Positions 1 to 10,351 of a DNA stretch of 64,000 nucleotides are shown here, piece after piece. The translations under genes and the position numbers were made by a program. The first letter of the stretch is position 1. Every line of letters starts with the position of its first letter. Under the pieces are notes generated by a model. The model saw nothing but the letters and a program-made list of their open reading frames with translations, was not told the origin of the DNA and did not search any database. Source of the stretch: Lunularia cruciata (taxonomy: Eukaryota > Streptophyta > Marchantiopsida > Lunulariales > Lunulariaceae); NCBI GenBank assembly GCA_948567375.1, contig OX419756.1, positions 62,510,333-62,574,332 on the forward strand. The letters run 5' to 3'.

Positions 1-283
1 TTTTATAAGAATATTTATTTTTTTTGCTAATTGCATGGACATATAATTCTCAAAACAACTAAAATCTACCAAAATTCTACAACCACAATCTAATATCATA
101 GATTGCAAGAGAATCAAACTTTCAATCCCATTGGAACAAATCAAGTTCTTTGTAAGTGACTTAATATCTCCTATTGGGATTCTTTGTTTCCATGATCATT
201 ATGCTCCATAAACTCCATTTGGGTTACTTGTTGGGGTTTTCTATTTTAGAGTGAATGTTCAAAAATGTGATGTTCCATTTGCT
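1..283 (-). pseudogene. Ty3/gypsy protease/gag fragment, family B-like (antisense)
   Basis: Read on the minus strand this matches the protease and late-gag stretch of the family-B element at about 35,750-36,030, and almost the same stretch recurs at 63,754-64,000. It is cut at the window edge and joins a copia LTR near position 284. No intact ORF remains. It is identified through the two better copies in this window rather than by its own motifs. Confidence 0.55.
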
Positions 284-1560
284 GGAGACATCAAATTGGA
301 TTGAAAGAACAATGAAATACAAAATTGACTATTCTATGAGCAAAAAGTCATTCATCAATCTAGTAAGGAGCAACATGCATAGAAATTACACAAGTTTTAT
401 GTGGTTAGGCCAACATCCACCCATGTCTACAATTGCATAGGATTTTATTCATTCAAGAAATGTCAAAAAAATCTCAATTGACTATAGACACTACATTATT
501 TATATATTGTAATACTATGAGAACAAGAGAACTATTCAAGAGAGATACATGAAAGAAAACACAGATTTCACACTCAATCCTTTGATGCCCAAAGGAGCAC
601 CTTCTCTTATAGCCAAGGAGGATCTACTCCAAGGAAGCTCCACCATAGGATTAGATACATGGATAGATGACCTGTCAGCAAGCTCCACCCTTAGATTACT
701 TGCTTGGATGGGTGACAGGTCGGTCTTGGTTCCATCTGGTTGGTCAAATAGGCTTTCACTGGAGGGAATTTTTTTAGGGAATCTTCCTGTAGGAATCTTA
801 AAATCACGTAGGTGAGGTACCATTGGAAAGCTCTCGGTTAGGAAAGCTCATGGTAGGGAAGCCCAGATTTTCCTTTGTTTGGGGGAGGGGAATTTACACA
901 TTTTTGAGGCATAATCCATCTGTTTAGGCCTCCAAGATTGCCTTTGAAGTTTTCAAGTCTATTTTGGCTTCTGCCCTATTAGTAGAGTGCTCTTTTGGTG
1001 ATACTTCTATCTGATCCACATTCTCCATCATGTGTAACATCTTTCTAGATGTCACCACCCCAAGTTTCACCTCTAGATCCTATGCCTAGCTATTGATTCT
1101 AAAGTTTCCAAACATGTTTTGGTTTATGGCCTATTAGTAGAAGTACTCTTTTGGTGATACCTCTAGCTTATCTACTTAATCCATCATTTATAACATCCTT
1201 CCAAATGTTACCAAACCAAATCTTTAGATCATCTATCTAGCTATTGTATTACATATATACTTGGATTTGTCATCCCTTATCTAGTTTTGGAATGTGTGGT
1301 GCAAATTGATCCCATATATAAACCTAGATTGTATGGTACCAATTGATACATATCACCTTCCCATAGGTTCCATTCCTGCAAAAGCCATTCCCACAATAGA
1401 ATCATGTAGTCACATAGTAGAATCCCATAAGAGCCATTCTCACAACCATCCTTATAGCTTCAATAGCCAATCCCGTATGTCCCAGAACCAATCTTATAGA
1501 TCACATAGGGCACATTTGTCTTGAAATTCATGTGGATGTAACTTTTTCTAGAAATCCATT
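284..1560 (-). mobile_element. Ty1/copia LTR (family C), split by a solo gypsy LTR
   Basis: Positions 284-507 resemble the copia LTR start at 16,577-16,960: the same ATCAAATTGGATTG start, the same ATTCATCAATCTAG stretch and the same TTTATATA segment. After the 746-bp solo LTR the sequence resumes at 1,254 with CATCCCTTATCTAGTTTTGG, also shared with 16,995. It continues with the stretch that forms the arm of the fold-back at 18,091 (TGGTACCAATTGATACAT). Antisense copia pol follows, so this is the 3' LTR of a minus-strand element. The right limit near 1,560 is approximate. Confidence 0.6.
508..1253 (-). mobile_element. Solo LTR of family A chromovirus, TSD TATAT
   Basis: This is the reverse complement of the family-A LTR at 20,825-21,575 and has nearly the same length (746 versus 751 bp). 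It begins TGTAATACTATG and ends ATTGTATTACA on the plus strand. It is flanked by TATAT on both sides (503-507 and 1,254-1,258), a 5-bp target duplication. No internal element sequence remains, so it is a solo LTR from LTR-LTR recombination. The short ORFs inside it on both strands are not genes. Confidence 0.88.
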
Positions 1561-1789
1561 TTCTATGATCTTTGTACTTATGGGACTTCCTTGAGAAGAT
1601 GCTTCTAATGAGATAAAGTATGTCTCATTTGAATTTGTATTCATAAAAAATAATCCCAATGTGAATTAGTTTTTATATACTCCCATAAATTGAATCTTGT
1701 TATTTGAAGATGTATCCCATACTTACTCATCTACACTTTCCTAGAAGATCTATTTTGTATTGACTCTTTAAATTTCTTGTAGGATACTT

Positions 1790-3784
1790 TTCCAATATAG
1801 CATTTCTATAATTAATCAAACTCCACACAAAATAATCTCCCACACCTAATGTATATGATTATTCTAATCAATGAACTTTGAAGTCTAATTGCAACTATGC
1901 ATTTCTTGAGCTTCTCAGTTGTGACTACCTTGGTAAAAATTTCTACAAGATTGCTTACTCCCACAATGTTTACCAAAGGTAGTACTCTATCATCTACCAA
2001 TTCATCAATGAACTAATACCTTAATTGAATATGCTTTATCCTAACATGAACATGGGATTCTTTGCAAGATTGATAATACTTTGGCTGTCACTATGGAAAA
2101 TTTTGTAGCTCTACCATAGAGATTTTCAACCAGATCATCTCCTTGCTAGCTTTTGAGGTGGCCATGTACTCAAATTTTGTGGTAGAAAGAGCAACACTCT
2201 TTTGCAATCAAAACATCCAACCAATGGTAGTACCACTCAAGGTAAACACATACCATGAAGTTCTCTTTCTACTATCAAAGTCACCTCCCAAATCTGCATC
2301 ACTGAAGCCTAGTAGAATAGCATATTTTTGCTCTAAGAAAATTACTTATCAAAGGAACCTTTCAAGTAGCATAATAGCCATTTTATTGCTTCTTGAGTTT
2401 GACATGAATCTATTTACAATTCCCACTATATGAGCAATGTCTAGTCTAGTGCATACCATTTCATACATCAAACTACCAATTGTCAATGCATCAGGTACTC
2501 TACTTATGTACTCTTTATCTACATCAATTCTTGGTGATTGCTCCTTAGAGAGTTTGAAGTGAGTTCCCAAGGGGAGTGGTTCAAATTGTATCATTTATAA
2601 ACCAAATTTGTCCATCAACTTCTTGATGTATTTCTCTTGTGATAACTTTAAAGTACCTACAAACATTTTATTTGCTAATCCTCATTTCAAATATATGTTG
2701 TGAAGGACATAGGTCTTTCATTTCAAATTCATTAAACAGTTGGCACCTTATCTAGTTGATTTCCCTCATATGGATCCAACAACCATAAAGCATCAAGATA
2801 AAGCAACAAGATGATGTATGAATCAACAAATGACTTAATTTAGCAACAATGATCCATTCTTCAACTAGTGTAACATTATTGGCCATATAGCTAAACAATT
2901 CCAAGTACCACTCTAGAGGAGATTGTTTCAAAACATAGAGATGCCTTTTCAGATTGAAAACAATATCCCCTTTCTTAGTGATTTTAAACCCCTCCTCAAT
3001 TGTGCCATATGGACATCCTTCTCAAGGTCTCCATATAGAAATTTTGTTGTTATTAAATCTTGCTACTTAAGATGCTATCCTCTATAGTCATAAGACCTAA
3101 GACTAATTTGATGATAGTCATCTTAACTAAGGGAGAGAAAATTTCATATAGTCTATACCCTTGGTTTACAAAAGGTATAGAAAGGCCTTGTTGAAAACCT
3201 TGTGCCATAAGTTTAGCGTTGTACCACTTGCTTCCATCATGTTCTTCTTTATCATGTACACCCATTTTTATGTAATGCTTTCTTTCCCTCTAGTAGCTTG
3301 GTCAATGACCAAGTCTCCTCTTTCTCTAAGGATGACATCTCTTCCTTCATTGCAAGCTCTCATTTCAAGAGAGAGTCCTCCTTTCTCATTGCCTCTAAGA
3401 AGCACTTAGGTTCAACAGTTTTTGTCTGGAGTAAGTTATACATGGATGGGGAATACCTCTCTCGTTGTCCCTATAATCTAGAAGAACTCCTCAAATCAGT
3501 TATAGGTATGATTGGATCTGGTATAATATCTATAGTTTCTACAAAACTCCTATTTCCTATACATCAATTCTGTAGAATGTCTTCCAACACTACTTCTTCT
3601 TGGTATCCTTCTTGTTCACCTATAACCCAGAACATGATCTAAGCTTATCTTGTACACAACATTGTCATCATGGAAAATGCCATCTCTACTTCTAAGCACT
3701 TTTTTGTCATCTTCATTACAAAGACCATAACCCATGTTTTTGATCCATATCCAATGAAGAAATGGAAGGATGCCCATTCCAAGT
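1790..3784 (-). pseudogene. Ty1/copia pol remnant (integrase C-terminus, RT, RNase H)
   Basis: Minus-strand fragments appear in pol order from right to left. At 3,616-3,784 there is the post-integrase region with GYGLCNEDDKKVLRSRD. At 3,053-3,265 there is the start of copia RT, with KEEHDGSKWYNAKLMAQGF and EIFSPLVKMTIIKLVLGL. At 2,349-2,594 there is RNase H with IGSLMYEMVCTRLDIAH. At 1,812-2,000 there is the C-terminus with FTKVVTTEKLKKCIVAIRLQ. It is riddled with stops and frameshifts. It is closely related to the plus-strand copia copy at 29,704-31,737. Confidence 0.8.
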
Positions 3785-4700
3785 TTAATTGATTGTAGTA
3801 CATTGGAGCTTAGACCAATGCTCACCAAATAGGATAATGAGGAGAAGGATTTTGTAGTAGCCTATGCTAGTTGGTCCAAAGAATTCAGAAGATGCCAAGA
3901 ATAATTCATATGATGGATAGTGTTTGGCAATAATGTGAGAAGTAGAAAAAATTTAGTATTACTTGTTTGGGAACCCTTTCACTCTCATCATTGATGATCA
4001 ACCATTCAAGTGGTTGATGGAGTCTAATAAGTTTTCAAGGAAGCTTGGAGAATAGGTTGTGATTTGACAGGAGTATGATTTCACAATCAACATAGACTTG
4101 GAGTGGTGAAATATCATGTAGATGTTTGAGTAGAAACCCACGAACCATCTAATATGAATAAACATGAGCCTGGTTAGATGAATGAGGAGATGGTGCTGAG
4201 TTGATATGCATTTGCCTGTTTGTGTATATTGAACAGGGCTTTGGTGGTATCTCTGTCAATACAAACAAGAGGAGTTATTGAGCCTTTGATCCAAACAATG
4301 GAGATATTGGTACGAGTCAACAAGATATTCATGATGATTGGCTATGGGCGGGTGTCTCAATTAGTGCCAAGAAGAAAGACCATGTTCTAAAACAAGCAAA
4401 GTAGTTTAGATTGGAGTGTATATCTTGTTGTGGATCAAAGGGTAATGGTTTGCAAGTAGTACTCTCTATCTCCAATATTACATCTTGTATGAGATGCTCA
4501 TGAGGAGCTAAAAAATTTTGAAGTCAAGAGGACATATAGCTTATTTCAAAGTCATGATTGGGGGAACGGCATGCAAACTAATGTATAGTACTTTTTTGCT
4601 AAATATATGGTTTGTGACCAAGTAAGACCATTATTCAAGGCTCTTATGCCACAATTACACCCATTACCTACCATGGGGTTGGGTTATTTTGTCAATCCAC
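3785..4700 (+). pseudogene. Family M fragment: RNase H to integrase zinc domain
   Basis: Aligns by eye with M1 43,130-44,060. It has the RNase H stretch equivalent to EEKEFVVAYAS (3,840-3,870), the copy of DHQPLKWLMES near 3,995-4,030, and the integrase zinc domain, with VCDQ near 4,610 and a counterpart of CGCCACAGTTACACCCATTA near 4,650. It is degenerate throughout. It directly abuts the antisense copia remnant on its left. This is one of at least six family M pieces in the window. Confidence 0.75.
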
Positions 4701-7134
4701 CTTCATAATATAAGTACATATTCTTTTTGTCCAATTTCATAGAGTAATGAGAGATCAAGAAAGTTTTTAAGGCTAGAACACAAGAATGTGCCATTTTTCA
4801 TTGATGTAGAAGGTGGATGGAACACAAGAGGATGAAATATGACATACAAAAATACCATAGCTCTTCACACACCTATAGATCACAAGGAAAATCATTGTCG
4901 TGGTTGTGATTCTTGTGGTTGTGTTCCTCTTGGGTTTGATATTTGTCATAATGATTGTGATCCTGTGATCATGATTTCTTAGCGGTGATGACCTTGATGT
5001 TCATGAATGTAAAATTTCATATGGACATTTTTGGCCCAAAGCACCCTAATGATTACAAGTTGAAAGTACAACTTGAGCTCCAGATTTTGGTAAGAACAAG
5101 AAAATTGAAAGAGATATTTTGTGAGAATAATACTATTAACTTTCAATTGTTTAGGAATTTATTTAAGTTAGATGAGATGGTAGATGTGATGCCATCTTTC
5201 AACCTTGCATCCTCTCCCAATACTTACCTCCAATGTGATTTCATCCCTGATTAGGGCTTGGGATACCAACTATCAAGAATTGGGATGAATTTTGCCAAGC
5301 ATCAAATGCTTCATTGTACAAATTCTAAAGCCAATTTCATAACAAAAATGTTAGATAAAGTTTCTCTGTTTGCACTCTTTGAGGTTCCATCACCCAAGGG
5401 CTAATATTTGATTCCTCAAGTTGAGAGAAATCCGGTCTTCTTCAAACTACCACTCTTGCCATTGTGAGAAATAAACTCTACTACTCTGGAGGTTTTCATA
5501 CTGCCAAGGTCAGAAACTCTCTCAATTAACTACAAGCTCTTCTTGAACTCCCTCCAAAATACTGCAAAAGTGAATTGGTGATTTCTCTCATTCAACCCAT
5601 CACCAATTTGAAGTCACACCTCTGCCTTGCAATGTCATTCAATCAATCTTCCATCTACATTCTCACCTGAGATTCTTTGAGCAATTACGATATTTGAATG
5701 AATATATCCTTATGGTGGTAGTCTTTGCATTCCCAAGAAAGTACAATATTCAATACTTTCTTTGGCTAAAGACCATCTTTCCTTCCTTTAGAATGATACC
5801 CGTCCTTCTGAATGGTACACTTTCTTCCAAAATAACATACGGTATTCCAAAAGAGTGACAATACAAACCTTTAGAATAACCATGATAATAATTATTTGGA
5901 TTATGCACCTTCTTCCAAAACACTTATAGATGCTTAAATTCATCCTATCTGTCTACATGGCTTCTTAGGACTTATTTATAAAAAATGAAAGAATAAGGAC
6001 CTTCTTTTCAAATCATGGGTACCATAGAAATTATAGATTAATATTTATTAGCTATTCATCCAATTTAAGAATCAAATAGATAGAAAAGATAGTTAAATAA
6101 AATATATGCTTCTTCATAAATATTTTTTGCATAAATTTTCACACTTTTTAGTAATCATTTTTATAAAATATATCATACCACCAGATTAAATTTATACTCA
6201 ATGTTAATGAGATTTGATAAACTAGATTAATCATGAGATATAATATATCTTTAATAATTGATACTAAAGAAATTCATCTCCAATTTATCATGGTCCTCTT
6301 AGAATATATCTTTTGAAATAAGCAATGTAATAGGATAGGTTCTAACACCAAGAATCAATCCATCTTTCTCTAGTTTAGGTTGAGATAGCCGTGAGTGATC
6401 TTATGGCTCAATTATACCCACATAATCCAAATGTTTCTATTTTTGCACCATGTGTTAGCTTAATTTTTCTTGCACTCTTGAGTCTATTTCTCAACATTTA
6501 GCAATCTTACAAAAGAAAGTCCCATTTGGGATTTGGACTAAACCCTTCTAATCACATGAGTTCTATAAATGGTGCAATGTGATAGTCTTTGTTTAGGAGG
6601 TATGTGAATTGGAGTCCAAACTACCATCCACTCGGATGTTTTAGGTTGACTTGAAGAGGAAACTATAAAAGAGCCCAAGAAGTCTAACTAGAAACAGTGT
6701 ATGGAATTGTAGGAAGCTAGAGCTATACTCTTAATCCAAATTCAGATGGCTCAAGTTCAACAAAAGACGAGTTATGACAAGCAATTGCCAAAGTAAAAAA
6801 TGGCTATACTTCAACAAAGTAGATTGTTTTATGCTCTTTGATTCCATTTGGTACAAGAGAGCGAAGAAGAGTTTTTATCAAATTATTTTGATATTTATAT
6901 TGTAGGGAAGGAGAATAGTAATCACAATTATAGTATGAAAGAGGTAAGAGATAGACACCTTCACAGAACCAAGTATAAGATTTGAAACATAAGTGATAAT
7001 ACTTCACTCTAAAAAAGCATGTGAAACCAAAGCCCATTTTGAAGCCTATGACTTAAGATTCCTTTATCTAAAAGTTATAACTAAAAAGTAAAGATTCTAT
7101 TGAAATATTTGATATGGTAATTTTGGAGATTATA
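4701..7134. other. No recognisable gene; decayed repeats
   Basis: No ORF here has family features. Positions about 5,050-5,180 repeat the lead unit seen at 7,290 and 58,080 (AGATTTTGGTAAGAACA then TTTAAGTTAGATGAGATG). Positions 5,260-5,800 hold unrecognised sequence with a TACCAACT stretch. Positions about 6,060-6,330 are very AT-rich. Near 6,730-6,800 a plus-strand reading AQVQQKTSYDKQLPK resembles the region after a gypsy integrase, but it is too short to assign. Confidence 0.4.
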
Positions 7135-7289
7135 AAAAGAAGAGCTTAGGAGGGGGAAGAAATCCACATGTATCACTTTTATACAAATCCATCACCTAGT
7201 CGGCTTCTCAGTTTATGTACCAAGGTAAGAGATCTTCGTACATAGAGTGAGTGAGTAGAAGGAGGCAGTGCAACGTATTCGCTTCAAAG

Positions 7290-8660
7290 TAAATAAATTA
7301 TTACTTTGTTTTATAGATTGTTCAAGAATTTATGTAAGGTAGATGAGACGCACATTTCTGTCCGGTCTGTCTCTGCCAGCAACCACAGAAATCATGATTA
7401 AGATCCCAAAATATGCAAAGTCTCACAAGCACGCCTACCGGTACTGCTGTTTCGAAGCTCTATATACTGCGTGGTCAAAGCTAGCAACCACTATCCCCTT
7501 ACCACACGATTGTTCCGAGGCTAGGGGATATCATACTAGTTAATATCAATGCCCTTAACACATTCATCGCAAAATCATTTCGAAATCAAGTACCAAAGTT
7601 GATTGTATCTATCCACTGAAATGCATTTCCATGGATCTCATCTAATTACATTTCCATAGAATCTTATGTGGGCTTTGTTGTTTCCTAACTGCAGCTAATA
7701 ATTCTGCAACCCTGTTCCCCAACTTTGAGCTCTATGGTCTCGTCCATTCTGTAGTCTATCATGCCATATTGCTTGGTCCACTCTAGGACCTGTCTATTCC
7801 GCTCTGGACACTCCAGGTCCAGCCCCGTGAGCTCTTATGTGATTATTTCCCGCGATCTACACAATGAGACGTTCTGTTCTTTGTTCTCTATGGAACCAGA
7901 ACTCATTTATATCAATCTTCACATTCGAAAATGTTAATCGTCCAAAAGAATAAAAGCAAAATAAACCCTAACGTCTCATTTCCGTAATCTTATAACTAAG
8001 GAACACAAATAGAATTGATAACCAAAGGTCAGTACACATCATACTGAATAAGTATTTAAAATACTAAAAAGATTAATCACACCCTATCTTTTTTTAGAAT
8101 TATTATGACTTTCATTCTAGATAACAATTAGACCAAACTTGAATACAACCAAAACAAAATAAAATCAACCGTTCATAGATTTCGTATATGTCTAGCTATA
8201 TTCAGTTCTCTTGTTTGGGCTTTCCATAACAGTCCTCTAATGGGCTTTTATCACACAACTTCCTTTGATATCTGAGTACAGTATTAGCAGAATCCAGAAT
8301 CTCTCGACAGTATATGGTGATGTCCGTACACTCCTTACAAGTCGAAAGTACCCCCTTGCGCTCTAGATTCCGGTAAGCAAAGAATGAATCGAAGGAATGT
8401 TCCTAAATCTATAATTCGAATAAGGAATAACACTACGGAATTCGAATTTTAGTGTTCAGAACTTTCAAGGTAAACGAGATGCACATTCCTGCTTGGAGTC
8501 TAGCAATCATAGACATGATTTAGTTCCAAAAAACATTGAAAGTCTCTCAAGCACGCCGACTGGTAAGGGAATGGTAGTGCTGCTTCGAAGCTACATATAC
8601 TGCTGCATGATCACCGTTAGCAACCAGTTTGTCCTTCATCATACTTTGAGTGACGATTGT
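7290..8660 (+). repeat. Two tandem lead units upstream of the proline-rich gene
   Basis: A roughly 250-350 bp unit occurs at 7,290-7,530 and again at 8,330-8,660. The shared parts are AAGGTA-GATGAGACGCACAT, then AGCAA-CA-AGAAATCATGATT, AAAGTCTC-CAAGCACGCC, and GCTTCGAAGCT-ATATACTGC. The second unit leads directly into the proline-rich ORF, so it may hold its promoter or 5' exon. ORFs in the two units (66 and 106 codons) do not agree in frame or sequence, so I do not call them proteins. The 7,560-8,300 spacer has no recognisable gene. Confidence 0.6.
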
Positions 8661-8697
8661 AGACGCAGGACTTGCAGAAATCGGGACTCTTGCCAAC

Positions 8698-9174
8698 ATG
8701 GGAAACACGAATCACTTCACTACTGGCTCGTTCATGGTTTTGGTATGTTGCGTGTGCATCGGAGGAATGCTGTTGCCCACAGCAATCGCATCCCGTGTTC
8801 GCATGGCGGATAATCCATCAGCACCACCACCAGCCTCGCACAGTTCCGATCCTGATTTCCATCTACCCCGTTTACCCACACTGCCCCCTCTACCCAATAC
8901 CTTTCCTGGATCGAATCCGCCTTCTGCGCACCCTTCCCCATCTTCCAGGTCCAATCCTGTTTCCCCCACACTGCCCCCGCTACCTAATATCGTTCAGCTT
9001 CCGAGTCTACCTCCTTTCCGTCTAACTTCTATCCCTTCCGTCCCACTCCCCCCTCATCCACCTCCTTCTCCCAGAGCTACACATTCCCCTCCTCCTCCAC
9101 ACAATGCGTCTCCTGCTCGATCTCCGGAATCTCATGATCATTCTGCCAGGGCTCCCAGTTCTCATAGCGGGTGA
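8698..9174 (+). CDS. Small secreted proline-rich protein, copy A
   Basis: ATG at 8,698 opens a 158-residue ORF. Residues 1-12 are polar. Residues about 13-30 (FMVLVCCVCIGGMLLPTA) are a strong hydrophobic core followed by small residues, as in a signal peptide. The mature part is about one-quarter proline, with repeats such as LPPLPN, PLPPHPPPSP and HSPPPPH, and ends in a His/Ser-rich tail (HDHSARAPSSHSG). This suggests a secreted cell-wall or apoplastic proline-rich protein; no catalytic or named family motif is visible. Copy B at 59,626 is about 94% identical in protein. A conserved reading frame (residues ETLLTILQRFLL) overlaps and follows the stop in both copies but lacks an ATG, so it might be a further exon. 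The function is unknown to me. Confidence 0.55.
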   Translation: MGNTNHFTTGSFMVLVCCVCIGGMLLPTAIASRVRMADNPSAPPPASHSSDPDFHLPRLPTLPPLPNTFPGSNPPSAHPSPSSRSNPVSPTLPPLPNIVQLPSLPPFRLTSIPSVPLPPHPPPSPRATHSPPPPHNASPARSPESHDHSARAPSSHSG

Positions 9175-9609
9175 TCGTCCGTCAAGCTGAGACATCAGAG
9201 ACTCTGCTGACAATTCTGCAACGGTTCCTACTGAACACCGGGGATGATCATCAGCCGTCTCATATTTGTAGATTTACTGATGCGGACGCCTTATTGCTTC
9301 ACTCATCCGCACAATGGTTGACTTTCTTAGAAGAGCTTCCTGCTCTCGCGGTTGGTTTACAGATGCAAAGTTTACAAGTCCGAATTTAAGTTTTCGTTTG
9401 AGTGCTGTGATGGTGGCTACAAGAGCTTGGATCCGTCTGCAGATTTGCCTCTCTATGAGTTTCGGCTCGCCGACTAACACTGGCACCAACCGCGTGGATG
9501 AACTGAGGTAGCAATGCCCTCAGTGCTTAAGAGTACACCGAAATTCGAAATGAAATAAGCGCTAAGCACATGACTCTAGGATGAGCCAAGATAGGTAGCT
9601 GCAGAAAGC

Positions 9610-10245
9610 TATGCGGTAGAATCCTGGGTTCATAGGTCGCAGCATGCGTAACTATTCGTTGAAATAAGTTTGCTCAAAATGCTGCTCCTCGGTACACCGG
9701 GGAACACTTCGGTTCTGTCATTAAGAAGCGTGGTGATGTCTTTCGGAACTGGAATAAAGTTTACTATGCCCGAACTATCTTTCCTTTCCTTTCTGAGATC
9801 TGGATGGGTTGACCTTATGAGATATTAAAGAGAAAATAAAGCAACGATTGCATGAGACTTCAAGAAATATCACGTTTTTCAATTGTACTTCTTACAGCGT
9901 CTAGGTTCAGAGACCTACTCTTAGAATCCTGTGCTCATAGGTCGCATGCGTAACCATTTGTTGAAATAAGTTTGCTCAAACGGGTGCCTTAATGAATGCT
10001 ACCGAGGAGCACTTCGGTTCTGTCACTAAGAAGCGTGGAATACCGCTCATGTGATGTATTTCATAATTGGACTAAAGTTCACTCTGCCCGAATTATCTTT
10101 CCTTTTCTTTTAAGATCTGGATGGTTTGACCTTTTGAGATATATGAGATGTTATAGAAAAAATGAAAGCAACAATTGCGTGAGATCCTTCAAGAGAAATT
10201 TCATTCCCCAAATGTACTTGTACTTCTCACAGCGTCTAGAAAGTA
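9610..10245 (+). repeat. Two-unit tandem repeat (~310 bp) downstream of the proline-rich gene
   Basis: Units at about 9,610-9,905 and 9,918-10,245 share TCATAGGTCGCA, GTTGAAATAAGTTTGCTCAAA, CACTTCGGTTCTGTCA-TAAGAAGCGTG, GAGATCTGGATG-GTTGACCTT and CTTCTCACAGCGTCTAG-type stretches. The same pair exists in copy B (60,560-61,205), so the tandem duplication predates the segmental duplication. Short ORFs in it are not conserved. It could be a duplicated 3' region of the gene. Confidence 0.7.
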
Positions 10246-10351
10246 AACTTGTCCAGACCATGCGACCTCGAACTATGTAATTTGCAAGTCCTGAACAAAG
10301 ATCGTCTGGTTTAGACTAACCTGAGCGTTATTGATTGGAGTTCTCCACTGG

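Noticed and set aside
549-815. 88- and 95-codon ORFs on both strands near 540-820
   Set aside because: They lie wholly inside a solo LTR; counterparts exist in the other LTR copies.
8712-8971. Antisense ORFs opposite the proline-rich gene
   Set aside because: Mirror frames of a proline-rich sense strand; no independent support.
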